NCBI GenBank assembly: GCA_964007475.1
Contig: OZ023273.1
Location: 53,952,834-54,016,833 of the forward strand
Source: Hybos culiciformis
Lineage: Eukaryota > Arthropoda > Insecta > Diptera > Hybotidae
Length of the DNA stretch: 64,000 nucleotides
Direction: 5' to 3'
Shown here in pieces: positions 45,980 to 58,800 of this stretch. A program made the translations under genes and the position numbers. Below the pieces are notes generated by a model. The model made no database searches, was not told where the DNA came from, and was given only the letters and a program-made list of their open reading frames with translations. Numbering within the stretch: position 1 is the first letter of the stretch; every line of letters starts with the position of its first letter.

Positions 45980-48900
45980 GTGAACATTAGTTCCCAACTT
46001 ATAAATAATCATTACAATAAATCTCAACATAAAAACATTTACAAAATAAATCCAAATTTTACTGATTACATAATTCTTAAATCGAAAATAAATTACGAGG
46101 GTTCAACTTTTTTAGTGGATACTCAAGCCGACGTTTCGTTAATAAAATTCTCTTCAACAAATTCAAACTTCAACTTTGATAAAAACCTAAATACCAATAA
46201 TATAATTGACATAACAGGAATTACAAAAAATTCGATAAGAAGCATTGGTACAATTTTAGTGAAATTCTTAGTCCATGACATTTCAATCCCTTATTGGTTA
46301 CATGTAGTACCAGATGATTTCAATATACCGGCCGACGGAATCCTAGGTAAAAATTTTTTAAAATACTATAGATGCAATATAGATTACAATTCAATGAAAC
46401 TTTCAATGCACATTGGCTCACAATTCCTTTCATTACCAATTCTCGATAGTCCCAATGAGAGTGACATAATTTTACCAGCTAGGTGTGAAGTTATTCTTTC
46501 ATTTAGGTTTCCCAATAATGAACCTTCATTAATTTTAGATCAAGAAATCGCTCCTAACATATTTATACCAAGAACAATCGTGGCTTCAGAAAATCCTTTA
46601 ATTCGCGTGATGAACACAACTGATAAAATTCAAATAATTTCAAAAAATTTACTTCTCAAAATTGAACCTATTAGTGTTAACTACAACCAAATTAATTCAA
46701 ATAGAACGAAAAAATTACTCCAATTAATTTCGAAAAACACAAAACATGAACATAAAGAAAAACTATTGAAACTTTGTGAAAGATATTCAAACATTTTTCA
46801 TGTCGAAGGAGATCGAATTAACGAATCTACACCCGTATACGTAAAGAATTACAGACTACCTCATTCACAGAAAGGAGAAATAAAAAATCAAGTTTCTAAA
46901 CTCATCGAAAACGACCTCATCGAGCCAAGCCAATCGAACTATAATAGTCCCATTATTTTAGTTCAGAAAAAGGGCTCGGAGAAAAAATGGCGTCTATGTA
47001 TTGATTACAGATTAGTAAACAAGAAATTAATTGCCGACAAGTACGCTCTTCCTAGGATTGAAGACATCCTAGACAATTTAGGAAGAGCTAAATTTTTCTC
47101 GGTCCTTGACTTATATTCGCGGTTTCATCAAGTAGCTTTACATAAAGATTCGCGTGACATAATATCGTTCAGCACGTAAGAAGGTTCGTTTCGTTGGAAA
47201 GTTTTACCATTTGGATTAAATATTTCGCCTAATTCGTTTTCGAGAATGATGGCTTTAGCTTTTACGGGATTATCCCCATTACAATGTTTCTTATATATAG
47301 ATGACATTATCGTTATTGGTTGTTCAGTAGAACACCACATTAAGAATTTAGACCACGTTTTTTCTATTTGTGACAAATTTAACCTAAAATTAAATCCAGA
47401 AAAATGTTCTTTCTTTAAATCAGAAGTAACTTATTTAGGTCATAAATGCACCGATAAGGGAATTTACCCAGATGAAACAAAATTAGAGTGTGTTAAAAAT
47501 TATCCAACACCTTGTGACAAAGACTCTACTAAAAGATTCGTTGCTTTTATGAATTACTATAGAAAGTTCATACCAAACTTTGCACAATTAGCTAGACCTT
47601 TGAATCAATTAACTAAATTAAAATCAATCTTTATTTGGAACGAAGAATGCGAAAAATCTTTTCAATCTTTAAAGAATTCATTACTTAAACCAAAAAAAAC
47701 ATTATCCCAATTTTTCAAAACAATTTATCCTAACAGTAGATGCGTCTAAATATGCCGTAGGTGCAGTTTTAAGCCAAGAATACGATGGCAAAGATTTTCC
47801 TATTTCATATGCTTCTAAAACTTTCACAAAAGGTGAAATAAATAAATCAACCATTGAAAAAGAATTAACGGCTATTCACTTTGCGGTACAACATTATAGA
47901 CCCTATGTTTACGGAACTAACTTTAGAATTAAATCTGATCACAAACCATTAATATATCTTTTTTCACTTAAAAATCCTTCGTCGAAATTAACTCGAATGA
48001 GGCTGGACCTTGAAGAGTATAATTTCACTACGGAGTATATCAAGGGCAAATCAAACGTTGTGGCGGACGCGTTATCGAGAATAACGAGTGATGAGCTCAA
48101 ACTTTTATTAAACCAGAATGAACAAGTCTTAGCTATAACTAGATCAATGGCAAAAAATAATTCAAAAATCAATAATAATGTTAATATTAACGAAATCTCA
48201 AATAATCTAAATTCAAATATTAAAGTTTTAGACGGTCAAAATAATTTAAAAACCCCCCAGTTAATATTTAATTCAATCGATAAATTAGAAGTTTATAAAA
48301 ATAGAAAAATTTTATCAAGAATAGAAAAATGGAACCTTAACGACTTATTGACTCGAGCGTCAGTAGTAAGGGAATTAGAAAAAGATTTAAGTAAAAACAA
48401 TATAGAAAAAGTTCAAATAAATAATAATGACAGTATTTTCAATTTAATAAAAGTAGAAAACTTTAAAGAAATCGGCAATAAAACTTTAAGTAAATTAAAT
48501 ATTTTTATAGTAGTCATACCAAGAGAAATTAAAAATACAATAGAAAAAGACAAAATTTTAAAAATATATCATAATGATCCTATCTTCGGGGGACATACAG
48601 GCCAGAAACGGATGTATGCTAAATTACGGTCTAATTTTTATTGGAAACATATGAGACAAGACGTAGTGAAATATATTAATAATTGCGAACAGTGTCAGAA
48701 AAATAAATCTAAAAACAGAAATACTGAACCATTAATGATGACGAATACACCCGAAAAACCTTTCGATGTAGTAGTAATCGACACGATAGGTCCTTTCCAA
48801 AAAACATCAAACGGTAACAAATACGGCATTACTTTAATTTGTAACTTAACCAAATATCTAATAACCATACTAGTTAAAAATAAAGAAGCCAATACAATTA

Positions 48901-49551
48901 CACGTGCAATATTTGAGCATTTCATTCTTATATATGGCCCAATGCGAAAAATCCTTTCGGATTGTGGTACAGAGTACGTAAATTGTATTACTTCTGAACT
49001 TTTTAATCTTTTAACACGAAACAGTAGGCTCTATAGAACGTAACCACAGAGTATTCAACGAATACCTAAGATCGTATATAAATGAAAATAAAGATAATTG
49101 GGACGAATACCTTAAATACTTTACTTATTGCTATAACGTAACTCCAAACGTAAATTTTAATCTTAAATATACACCCTATGAACTAGTTTTTGCTAAAGAA
49201 CCTAACATTCACGAATTTTTGTTGGATAATAGAATTGACCCATTGTATAATTTTGATAGTTATATTAAAGAAGTTAAATTTCGTATGCAATTAAATCACA
49301 AAATAGCTCAAGATTTTTTAAAAATTGCCAAATTTAAATCTAAAAAATTTCACGATAGAAATATTAAAACTCAAAATTTTAAAGTTAACGATATAGTATT
49401 ATTACGTAAAGAAAATCGTCACAAGTTAGATCCAGTTTATTTAGGACCTTATAAAATCAAACAGATTGACAATGTAAATGTCATAATTGAAAATGATAAA
49501 GAGAAAGAATTTATTGTGCATAAAAACAGAATTGTAAAATATACTAAATAA
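45980..49551 (+). pseudogene. Gypsy Pol (PR-RT-RNaseH-IN), several lesions
   Basis: Order: protease with FLVDTQADVSLIK near 46110 (DTQ rather than DTG), reverse transcriptase with DYRLVNKK and FLYIDDIIVIG near 47290, RNase H with VDASKYAVGAVLSQ near 47745 and ADALSR near 48070, an H2C2 integrase finger (about 48570-48700), an integrase core with VIDTIGPF near 48780 and LSDCGTEY near 48960, and a C-terminal LGPYKIKQI segment. Lesions: TAA at 47177-47179 in RT; a one-base insertion in an A run near 47720; a deletion of roughly 15 codons plus frameshift near 49012-49020, which removes the stretch just before the catalytic glutamate region. Frames otherwise remain open, so decay is recent. The true pol start is unclear. 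The first open codon here is GTG, and expression by frameshift from Gag is possible. Confidence 0.88.
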
Positions 49552-50052
49552 AATGTAGAAATATTAAATAATTGTAATAAATTCATAAGAAATTTTTGAA
49601 AATAAAAACGTTAAATCAAATGTTAAATACAATCATAATTAATTGAAAAATTTGTAAAAAATTTGTATGTAAAAACATACAAACAATATGTAAAATTAAA
49701 CGATACTGAAAAAATAAACGACTGGATGGTACCGTGAATCCAAACAAATATTAAAGCGCTACAGTACAATCTACTCATTTGAAAAAGAAATAAAATTTAA
49801 TATAGATTTTGTAAAAATTTTAAAATTTAAGAACTCGAAAATTTTTACTTTAGTACTTAATACAAAAAAAAAAAATTGTAATGAATTTAAATTAAATTTA
49901 TTAAATTTAACTCTGAAATTTTATAAAATGAATTAATTTATAACTTACCTTAATCTAGGTTTAATACACCTTACTTTAACTTACCTTACATTTAATTAAC
50001 TTATCTTACCTTAAATCATGAATTTCAAACTAAATTTAATAAATTTATCTTT

Positions 50053-50066
50053 TAAAAAAGGGGAGG
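50053..50066 (+). other. Polypurine tract of the gypsy element
   Basis: AAAAAAGGGGAGG lies immediately before the 3' LTR start TGTCATG. This is the expected plus-strand primer position. Confidence 0.85.
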
Positions 50067-50265
50067 TGTCATGCCTAACCTACTACTTAGTTATAAGTAT
50101 ATGACAAACATACCTTAAGTTAGTCATTGTACATATTAACATATTCAGCTATTGTTATCATAGATATAAATAGTAAGCCCTAGATTAAGAGAGAACAGAA
50201 ATAGAAGATCATTCAAAGCATACAGATGTTTTTTAATTATTATTGCGCGCTGTCATAACATCACA
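50067..50265 (+). repeat. 3' LTR of the gypsy element
   Basis: 199 bp, TGTCATG to CATCACA. Differences from the 5' LTR by eye: TTAGTC/TTGGTC, GCCCTAG/GCCTTAG, ATCATTC/ATCAATC and ATTGCG/ATTCCG. Confidence 0.92.
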
Positions 50266-50269
50266 GTAT

Positions 50270-52464
50270 CTATCTATACAATTAATTTTTTCAAGGTAGA
50301 TGGAGAATTCTCCAAACAAGATAACTTTTCCATACCCAAGGAAAATATATATGTTATACATGTGTGCATACTGAATATATTATAACAAAGGCTAGCCCAT
50401 CTTGAAACAGGAATGTGTCCATCAAACAGAAATATGTCCTTCACGAAGTTTTGTCACTTTTGAGGTAATGATGCATTCTTATGTACTTTTTGATTACGCT
50501 TCGATCAGTCGTACTCAAAAAAATTTTGCTTTTCTTGCCTCCTGTAAAGTTTGCTTTTTTCGTGATAGGATATATTCCTGTTTCATGGACGATATGTAAA
50601 AAAAAAAATCTCGTAGGGATCAGAATCATAACAAAAAAACTTTGTATAAAAATACCTAATGAAAAATTGAAAATTGATTTGTAAAAAGGGATTAAAGAAA
50701 ATTTTTATTTTTTATCGTAAAAGTTAATATTAATATTAATGTTCAATCATATTTTACAGACCGATCTTTAAATTTTCTATATCAATAGTTTCATATTTGT
50801 TATGATTTTTATGCCTACGAGATGATTTGAATGCATTTGTTTTTATTCTTTGTAGAGGGCTTGACATTTATGTCGGTGCTTATTTACATTATTAAATAAA
50901 ATACAAAAATGAAAGTTAAATGCTGTTCGTTGGTAACCGCGTAACCTGAGACCGGCTTACCGATTTGTCAAATTTTTTTTAAATATTTGTAAGAAAAACT
51001 GCCCGGAAAATTGACATATTTGGGTAAAAGTAAAAGTGCTCTTTTCTAAACGATTTTTGTATGAAGTCAAAACCATAACTCTAATTAATAAAGACTAGCC
51101 TAGAAGAAAACAACGTTCGTGCTGCGATCAACATAAATACAAAGAACATACAAAATTATTTGGAAAATTTTAAAATTTAAATTAGAAACGAATGACGGTG
51201 GAAATTGTCGTTTTTTTCAACACTAATTGATAAAAATAATATTTATAATAATCAAAATCACTTATATTTTTAAATATTTTATATTGTAATAAAAACAAAC
51301 TACATACTAACTGCATATATATACAATCAGTAATAAAGAATATTTAATTTCCAATTAACGAAAATTATAAATGAGAAACAATGAAAATGAAAACAATGAA
51401 ATGAGATTAGTGTCTTCATATGATGTTATTCAACTAAAAATGAATTATTATGAAAATATGCTCACAAAACATAAAAATTTATTGTACGAGATCTTGAAAT
51501 GTATTGGATTGCGGAAATTAACAAATAAAAAAATTTATAATAAAAGTAATCTTGTACATTCGATTTATCTTCTATTAATTTAAGTTGGTAATTTAATTTA
51601 AGTCTGCAGAGAATAACAGAAATGAGATTCAATCTTAATACAAACATTTAAATTATTTTAGTCTAGTATCCCCACAATCAGTCTTATTCGTAAAACTACT
51701 TCGAAAACGAAAATATTTTTTTCTTTACTAAATACTACAGCGATAAAAATTCTGATCCTCAAAAAGGCAATTCTAAAATTGATGTAGAAGTTCTATATTA
51801 TTGCCATAAGTAAATAGAAATACTTAGATAACGATTTGCTTCACAAATTATGTCAGTATAATTAAATTATCATAACCAAATTTTTTGTGAAGATTTCCAA
51901 GCGAATACAATTTTTTTTTACATAAAATATTTCTATACATATAAAATGTATTCAAAGTTCAAATTTCATATAAAATCCCATTGACATCAGCATTAAGGTG
52001 TAATTTAAGAACAAATTCTGCTTATAAAGGATAATATAACCGTGAAAATACCCCAAATCTATTTGAAATGTAATTTTCAATAAAATAAAACTGGGAAAAT
52101 TTTATTATTTTATTTTTTAAATAAAAAGTATACAAAAAACAGCTCCAAAGGAACATATTTCTATAGTCAATGTTACATCAAATTTATTTATAATACGATT
52201 TTCAGAAAATTGTGTAAGATATTTGTTTTTCTTCAAATTTATTTTCCTAATTTTCTTCAAAAACATTTTTAACGAACTTTTCGATAATATGATTTTAAAA
52301 TTCAAGCTTTTTTGAACTTATGATGTTGATGTTGCTGTAAAAATTTTTTAGAATTGAAGATATTAAAATAAGGAGAGGTTATAATAAAATATTTATATAA
52401 TAAAATATTTATATAATATGTATGGATTATGAATGTACAAACAAATTAAGCAAAACATCGGATC
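50270..52464. other. AT-rich stretch with a small inverted repeat
   Basis: No gene is recognised. An inverted repeat (TGAAACAGGAATGTGTCC at about 50403 and GGATATATTCCTGTTTCA at about 50568) may be a small foldback. A 70-codon ATG frame at 51371-51583 has no recognisable feature and is probably chance. Confidence 0.5.
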
Positions 52465-52945
52465 AGACACACAGAGAAAAAAAGGCTTAGATAATATAAC
52501 CGTGAAAGTTTTTTGTCATAACCGCGAAATATAAATTATAAGTGTCATACCGCGAAAAATGTCTTATGTTTGATTTTGTAATAACCTAGAAAAAATACCA
52601 AAATTAGAAAATATTTGGTTTCACGCTTGTGACAATTTGTTTTGTGAAATGACAAAAATCGAGTTTTGAGATCGCGGTTTCGACATTATTTTTTTGTGTT
52701 AAAACCGCGAAACAATGAAAATCGAGTTTTTGATTTTTGCAGTTATTAGAAAAAAATTTCAAAACTGCGAAAGAACTTATAATTTTTTTGTCATTACCAC
52801 GAATTCGCAGTTATTACAAAAATAAAATAACTTTCGCGATTATAACATTTGTTTTGGTTATAATAGTAAAATTAGTACAAATTTCAATTTGGCGGTTATA
52901 ATAAAGAAATTCCGGGTTCTGTCAGTTCACGGCAAAAAAATGGCA
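52465..52945. repeat. Foldback array of ATAACCGCGAA words
   Basis: Starts CACACAGAGAAAAAAAGG and contains about ten copies of TAACCGCGAA or TTCGCGGTTATAA-like words in both orientations. It ends near TGTCAGTTCACGGC, whose complement also starts the short array at 34345. No TSD was found. The CACnGAGAAA start recurs at 59680. Confidence 0.7.
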
Positions 52946-53800
52946 CGTTAAATTTTAGGTATTTCAGGATTAAATCTGGTACTAGTATTTTTATAACCGC
53001 CGTGTAGTAAATTTGTCGAGTTATTCTTTTATAATTTGGGACTATTATAGAATAATTTAAAAAAAATAAGAACCTTAAACATCTATCTCTATTATTAATG
53101 GCACAGGTATTTTAAATTTTTTAATCACAAAAAATCTACACAAAAAAATATTTGAAATCTTTTTTCCTAATAGTTAAAATATTGTACATAATATTTTTTT
53201 TTCTACTTTTATTTAAATTTTGTACGTAAGTACTATCAAAAAAAACATTATCTGGCATGAGTGCAAATTCTAACTAGAATCAGAGCAACAGCATATTTAT
53301 CAAAAACTATAAACCTGACAAAAAGAAATGAACAATAAATAATAATCAATAACTCGCGGTATCAAGAATTAAATTCCATACTATTTCATATCAATCGGTA
53401 GGTATAATTTTTTATTTTTTTTAAAATAATTTTAGAATATTCGTTCAATAAGTCCTCTCATAGAATGTATCAGATTATTTTAAAAATAATCATAACGAAA
53501 TATTACGTTAGGTACATATTCACTTTATCCATTCTATATAAAAAAAAAATTAAAGGTTATCAAGTGTACTTATTTGGAATATTTTTAAATCAAATGAATT
53601 TATATATTTTTTTAATTTAAAATGTTTTCCGGCCCACCGATCCTGACATCATTTAAATTTTTGTTCTGTTTGGAATCATATTTAAATGTTTTTAAGGTAA
53701 GTATTTGTATTTAATTTTTTTTAGTGCATTGTGCTTGTCTTTGAATTCAAATAAGCTTCAAAAATACATAGTAGGAGAAATAAGTTTTTGACTGCAATGT
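52946..53800. other. AT-rich spacer, nothing recognised
   Basis: No gene or repeat boundary supported. Ends at the assembly gap. Confidence 0.5.
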
Positions 53801-54000
53801 NNNNNNNNNNNNNNNNNNNNNNNNNNNNNNNNNNNNNNNNNNNNNNNNNNNNNNNNNNNNNNNNNNNNNNNNNNNNNNNNNNNNNNNNNNNNNNNNNNNN
53901 NNNNNNNNNNNNNNNNNNNNNNNNNNNNNNNNNNNNNNNNNNNNNNNNNNNNNNNNNNNNNNNNNNNNNNNNNNNNNNNNNNNNNNNNNNNNNNNNNNNN
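53801..54000. other. Assembly gap, 200 N
   Basis: Exactly 200 unknown bases, so the length is probably a placeholder. It cuts the LINE remnant on its right side. Confidence 0.99.
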
Positions 54001-54377
54001 TATTTCTTGACATGGATAAAACTTTACTAATTTAAAAGAAATATAACCTGAGTGTATACAAATAAATTTTACAAATTCCTGTTTCTAAATGTAACATGTA
54101 GGTTGGTGTGTTTTGTGGCAAAAAAAAATCTTTTTTAGAAAATATCTCAATAACTTTTCAACCGAATCGTATTCTACAAAACCCCAAACTAGACATCCGT
54201 AGCACATAATCGACTTAGCACAGCTCTCAAATATTTTAATTTTTTCGCTAGGTAGTATATTAAAGTTCTTATAAGATTACCCCAAGTCTGATTGATAGCA
54301 TTTTTAGAAGCGATAAGTTTTGAATTTAAATGTTTTTTAAAACTCATATTGTGAGTAAAAAGCACACCCAAATATTT

Positions 54378-55625
54378 GGCTCCGTGAATTATCGCATAAT
54401 GTCATATCACATAATTTTTAAAATGACTTATCGCATAAATTTTTTTTATGAGATAATTCATTTAAAAACGAAATAGCACATAAATTGAAAAATGAATTAT
54501 CTCATAAAAAATTATTTTTATGTGATAATTCACTTTAAAATGAATTAGTACATAAATTAAAAAATGAATTATCTCATAAAAAAATTCGAACAAAAATTTT
54601 ATGCACTAATTCATTTTAAAGTGAATTATCACATAAAAAATATTTTTTGCTATTTATGCACTAATTCGTTTGAAAACGAAATAGCACATAAATTTATATT
54701 TTCGTATTTTATGAGCTAATTCATTTTAAAATGAATTAGTGCATAAAAACATATAAAAAAATACGAATTATCACATAAAAATTGGTTTGTATGAGATTAT
54801 GCACTAATTCATTTAAAACGAATTATCGGATAAGCTTACGAAAAGCGCATACCTCCGATTGTTCTGAAATATTGCTCTATTTTATTTGGAAAAGACAACA
54901 TTTTTTTTCTTTTTTCGAAGCGCTACGCGCGAATCGAATGGGACGCGGTAGCGGTCCTCTATCATGCACAATATCTTTTTCATACATTTTGTGCGGACAA
55001 TTTTCTCTTTTACCCGATTTGGCCTATTTTATGTGGAAAAAGTGTTTCGGGGAACGGGCGACGGCCGCCGCCTCCCCCGAACCCCCTAGGGCTTTTTTTT
55101 TTGGCGCGCTTCGCGCGAAGCGCATGGGACGCGGTAATTACTGGAAGTACATGAATTATCTCATAAAAAAAATATGTGATAATTAATTCATTTTAAAAAT
55201 TATGTGATATGTCATTATGCGATAATTGACGGAGTCATTATTTGTGCACTAATTCGTTTGAATACGAATTAGCGCATAAATCTGCATTTTTAAAATTTAT
55301 GCACTAATTCGTAAAAAAACGAATTATCACATAAAATGTGTTTTTTGGTTTTTATGTGATAATTCATTTGAAAACGAAATAGCACATAAATTCTAAAACG
55401 AATTATCGCATAAAAAAATTTTAACGAAAATTTTATGCACTAATTCATTTAAAAACGAATTATCACATAAACTTTATGAGATAATTCATTTATTTTCAAA
55501 TTCATTTTGGTTTTATGTGATAATTCGTTTTTAAATGAATTACTGCATAATCTCATACAAATCGATTTTTATGTGATAATTCGTATTTTTTTATATGTTA
55601 TGACATTATGCGATAATTCGTCTCA
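54378..55625. mobile_element. Foldback element of GAATTATCGCATAA words, 10-bp TSD
   Basis: Ends GAATTATCGCATAATGTCAT occur in inverted orientation close to both boundaries. The direct repeat CCAAATATTT (54368-54377 and 55626-55635) flanks the element and lies inside LINE coding sequence. Arms consist of dozens of GCACTAATTCGTTTT and AATTATCACATAAA words in both orientations. An internal third copy of the terminal sequence (about 55210-55235, complement GACTCCGTCAATTATCGC) suggests a nested or fused pair. The core (54910-55135) is GC-rich. Confidence 0.82.
54915..55136. repeat. GC-rich core of the foldback with a repeated end
   Basis: CGCTACGCGCGAATCGAATG then GGACGCGGTAGCGG at the left and CGCGCGAAGCGCATGGGACG then CGGTAATTAC at the right are direct repeats bounding a GC-rich insert. 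The composition contrasts sharply with the arms. Confidence 0.75.
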
Positions 55626-55839
55626 CCAAATATTTATATTCATTTACGACCTCCAACTCACTGTCGTTATATTGCCACATTTCCTTAGCTGCCCTTCTAC
55701 CACCCTTTCTAAATATAACTATTTTTAACTTATCAAGATTTAATGACAGATTTCATGTTTCGCAGTATTCGTATAACTTATCTATCATCTCTTGTAATGA
55801 CTCAAAATGTAACTCGAGAAATGTTGAAAAATGTTATCA

Positions 55840-58800
55840 TATATTGTATAAATTAACAGCTATATCATTAAACTTTGTAGATAAAATTTAAATTTTCGTG
55901 AAATTTATTGTTGTCCACATTTTCCGAATTCAATATTTAAATTCTAATCTATTGTTTATTCAGTTCTTCAGTGTGTTATTTGAATTAATGAGAACTATTG
56001 AATTTAATTTTGTCTCTTATACTTATTTTTAAATTCAATATAAAGCCACTTAAATAAACAATTTTCGAAATGAAATAGTACGTTGTTATTATTTCAGGCT
56101 CCTTTTTTTTGTTTATTTATTAAGGGACTACTGAGAAATGAATTGTTTTCTTTCATTTTGTTATAACAAAATAGGTATCATGAAATTATGTCTAACCAAA
56201 AAATATTAATGGGACGAAACATTGGAAACATTGGAAACATTTGAAAAAGAGGAAGATTCAGGAAAAAAATATATTGATAAAAATATGTTGATAATAAATG
56301 AAGTATCGCTTCCGATTTCAACTTTTCGATTTAAAATACTTTTATTTTAAAATTCTCACAACCAAGAGCTAAACATATTTTAGGTTCCTTCAAACCATTA
56401 TACCTTAATCCTTGGAACAATCGGATTCTAATAAATTTTTTTTTGCTCTTATCGATATTTATCTATACCCAACACACTAATTTATTCGGAATCCATTAAT
56501 ACTTAAAAAAAAAATTATGAATTTAATATGAAAATATTATTGTTATAGTTTGAAAAATTTCAATCATTTTTTAATTCCAAAACTAAAATTGTTCCAAACT
56601 AAATTCCTATTCTCAAACGTCTCAAATAATTCTAGAGTTGTATGTTAACGTTGTATAAATATTAAAAAAATAAAATAATAATATTTCCAATATTTTCGAG
56701 ATTTTGACTTTCGACAAAAACAAACTAAAAAAAAAGTATTAAAATCAGTAATATACATACATATTTATTTATGTGTTTAATGTTAAATAAAAGAAAAGCT
56801 TTTTGCTGGTAATATAAATCTATATAATGCATGCATAACAAAATTCACCTAAAAATAAATAAATAAAAAAAATTTATATTACAACAGTCACGAAGTTACA
56901 ACAACCATTATATATGCTTATTTTTTTTGTATACATATATGTTCAAGCATATTACCATTTATGCCTTCAATAAACTAATCAATTAATACAATCTTAAATA
57001 ACTTTTAGTTGCGAAAAAAATATTATTAAAGTTTATGGTTTATGGAAAATTTTTGACTTACAGTGGTAATTAAAGTTTGGTACAAATTGCTTTTAAAGAC
57101 CTTGTATATACCATATTTAGGTGCGAATACGCTTATATTAAAGGACTTAATATTATTCCTGTTAGATAATATCTACATAATATCTGTATGTTTAAAAAAT
57201 TATATGGCTTTTAAATAGATTTTCATATTAATTGAAAGGAAAAGAACATAGATATTTATTTATAAGTGTTTTTTTTTTAATTAAGAATTAAATTTTCTTT
57301 TTATGACTTAGGAAAATATTTTCAGTGCCTTAATCGATTTCCTAAAATTTTTACATATAAATTTTATAGATTAAGTTTCCATTGAATTTTATTTTTATCA
57401 TGCAGAGTTCAAAAAGAAACTAAAATTATTTCTACGGGATTTAGAACATTTTGATTAAATTTTTAAATAAAATTTATAAAAAGGTTTAAAATTTATAGAA
57501 ACTTCAAACAGAGGAAATTTTTGCGTATAATTAGAAACTGCAGACTTTTAAAATCGAGTTATTTTCTAATAAAATATTAAGTAATTTTCTAGAATACTGC
57601 TTAAGCGCTTAAAGTTCTTGTTCCCATTTGTATCAAAAAAGTTAATAAAAAATAGGAAAGGAATTAAATTAAGAAAATAATTACATATTCTTAAAATCTA
57701 CTCAAATATTTGAACTTCAGAAATGTTTATTTTGTGTTGTTGTTTAGATAATTAGGTAAATTGGTATTATTTTCTAAAATCTTAAGAAAGTGTTGTTATT
57801 TACTTAGGTAGGAAAATTGATATTTTTCTCTAAAAACCTAAGCAAATATAAAAACAATGTTAATTAACTTATACATATTTAAAATTTTTTTATTACTATT
57901 TTTTTTTTAGGGTTAACAGAAAAAGTCGACATTATACATCTCGAAAAATGATAATTACATTTTTGTTTGTTTACATACTTTTAACTTTATACGTTTTGTG
58001 AAAGCCTGTTAATATTTCAGCTTTAACTATAACTTAACTTTAATATTTTCTTTGTTAAACAAGTTTTTTTTGGTAAAATTTTATTAATAATTACACCTAT
58101 ACACCTTTTTTTTTGTTAATTTATTTGTTTCTGCTCAAATGGTTTATTATTTAATCAGGTAAAAAAAAGGATTATTATAGAAAAAAAAAAAATTCATAAA
58201 AGGGATTGTTAATAAAATAAGAAAAATATATTTGAATAATATTATATAGAGAACTGAAAATATTGTATTTACAATAAAAAAAATAATATTAATAAATTAA
58301 TTGTATTCAGATTAATTGATTAACCTTAAATTAAAAAATATATTATATTTCCAAGCCCTTAGAAAAAAATTATGATGACATTTCATTTCGCAGGGGTACT
58401 ATAAAGGGTATTGACTATAAATTTTTAATATATTTAATTTTTTATTCATTTTTATTGAATTGTTGCACATATATTTCAAATTTGATCATAAAACAGATAT
58501 AGCGCTTTTTAATTGCTTTTCCTTGTATCTTCTAGTGAAACCTTAAAAAAAATATCCAAATCGGTGATAAATATAATCAGTAGAGGCACCAAAAGGTTTG
58601 AATGAGCATGAAATTAGCAAATTTATTACTAATATTTTTATCCTCATGAATCATGATATTTAGTAGCAAAAAATATCATAATATTATATTTTGTGCACAA
58701 ATGAATTCAATTTTGCCGTAAAAAATACAACCACCGTAGTCACCGTCCCACTCAATATTAAAACTTTGTGATATATTATTTCAATTAATTAAAAATAACT

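Larger units (their letters stand above)
42024..50265 (+). mobile_element. Ty3/gypsy retrotransposon, 412/mdg1-like, defective
   Basis: Direct LTRs (42024-42235 and 50067-50265) flank gag and pol. The 4-bp TSD is GTAT (42020-42023 and 50266-50269). The primer site matches tRNA-Arg, as known for the 412/mdg1 group, and the Gag lacks zinc knuckles but is N/R-rich. LTRs differ at about four positions over 198 bp, so the copy is older than the BEL copy. Coding is broken by a gag frameshift, a stop in RT, a frameshift before RNase H and a deletion in integrase. There is no env. Confidence 0.93.
54001..55830 (-). pseudogene. LINE reverse transcriptase C-terminal part, split and frameshifted
   Basis: The minus-strand segment 55830-55636 reads LQEMIDKLYEYCET, LSLNLDKLKIVIF and VVNEYKYLG. 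After the foldback element (54378-55625) coding resumes with YLGVLFTHNMSFKKHL and SKNAINQTWGNLI. Then, after a frameshift near 54225, it continues with SIMCYGCLVWGF and TPTYMLHLETGI to the gap. These are motifs of the RT thumb and post-RT region of non-LTR elements of the jockey/I-like type (the exact clade is not decided). The insertion duplicated the bases coding KYLG. There is no endonuclease part here. It may belong to the same family as the endonuclease remnant at 61876, which I could not test. Confidence 0.8.

Noticed and set aside
53747..54030. Frames on both strands crossing the run of N
   Set aside because: They exist only because N is not read as a stop.
54782..55186. 134-codon frame
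   Set aside because: It lies in foldback arms and the GC-rich core, with no codon-like conservation or recognisable domain.
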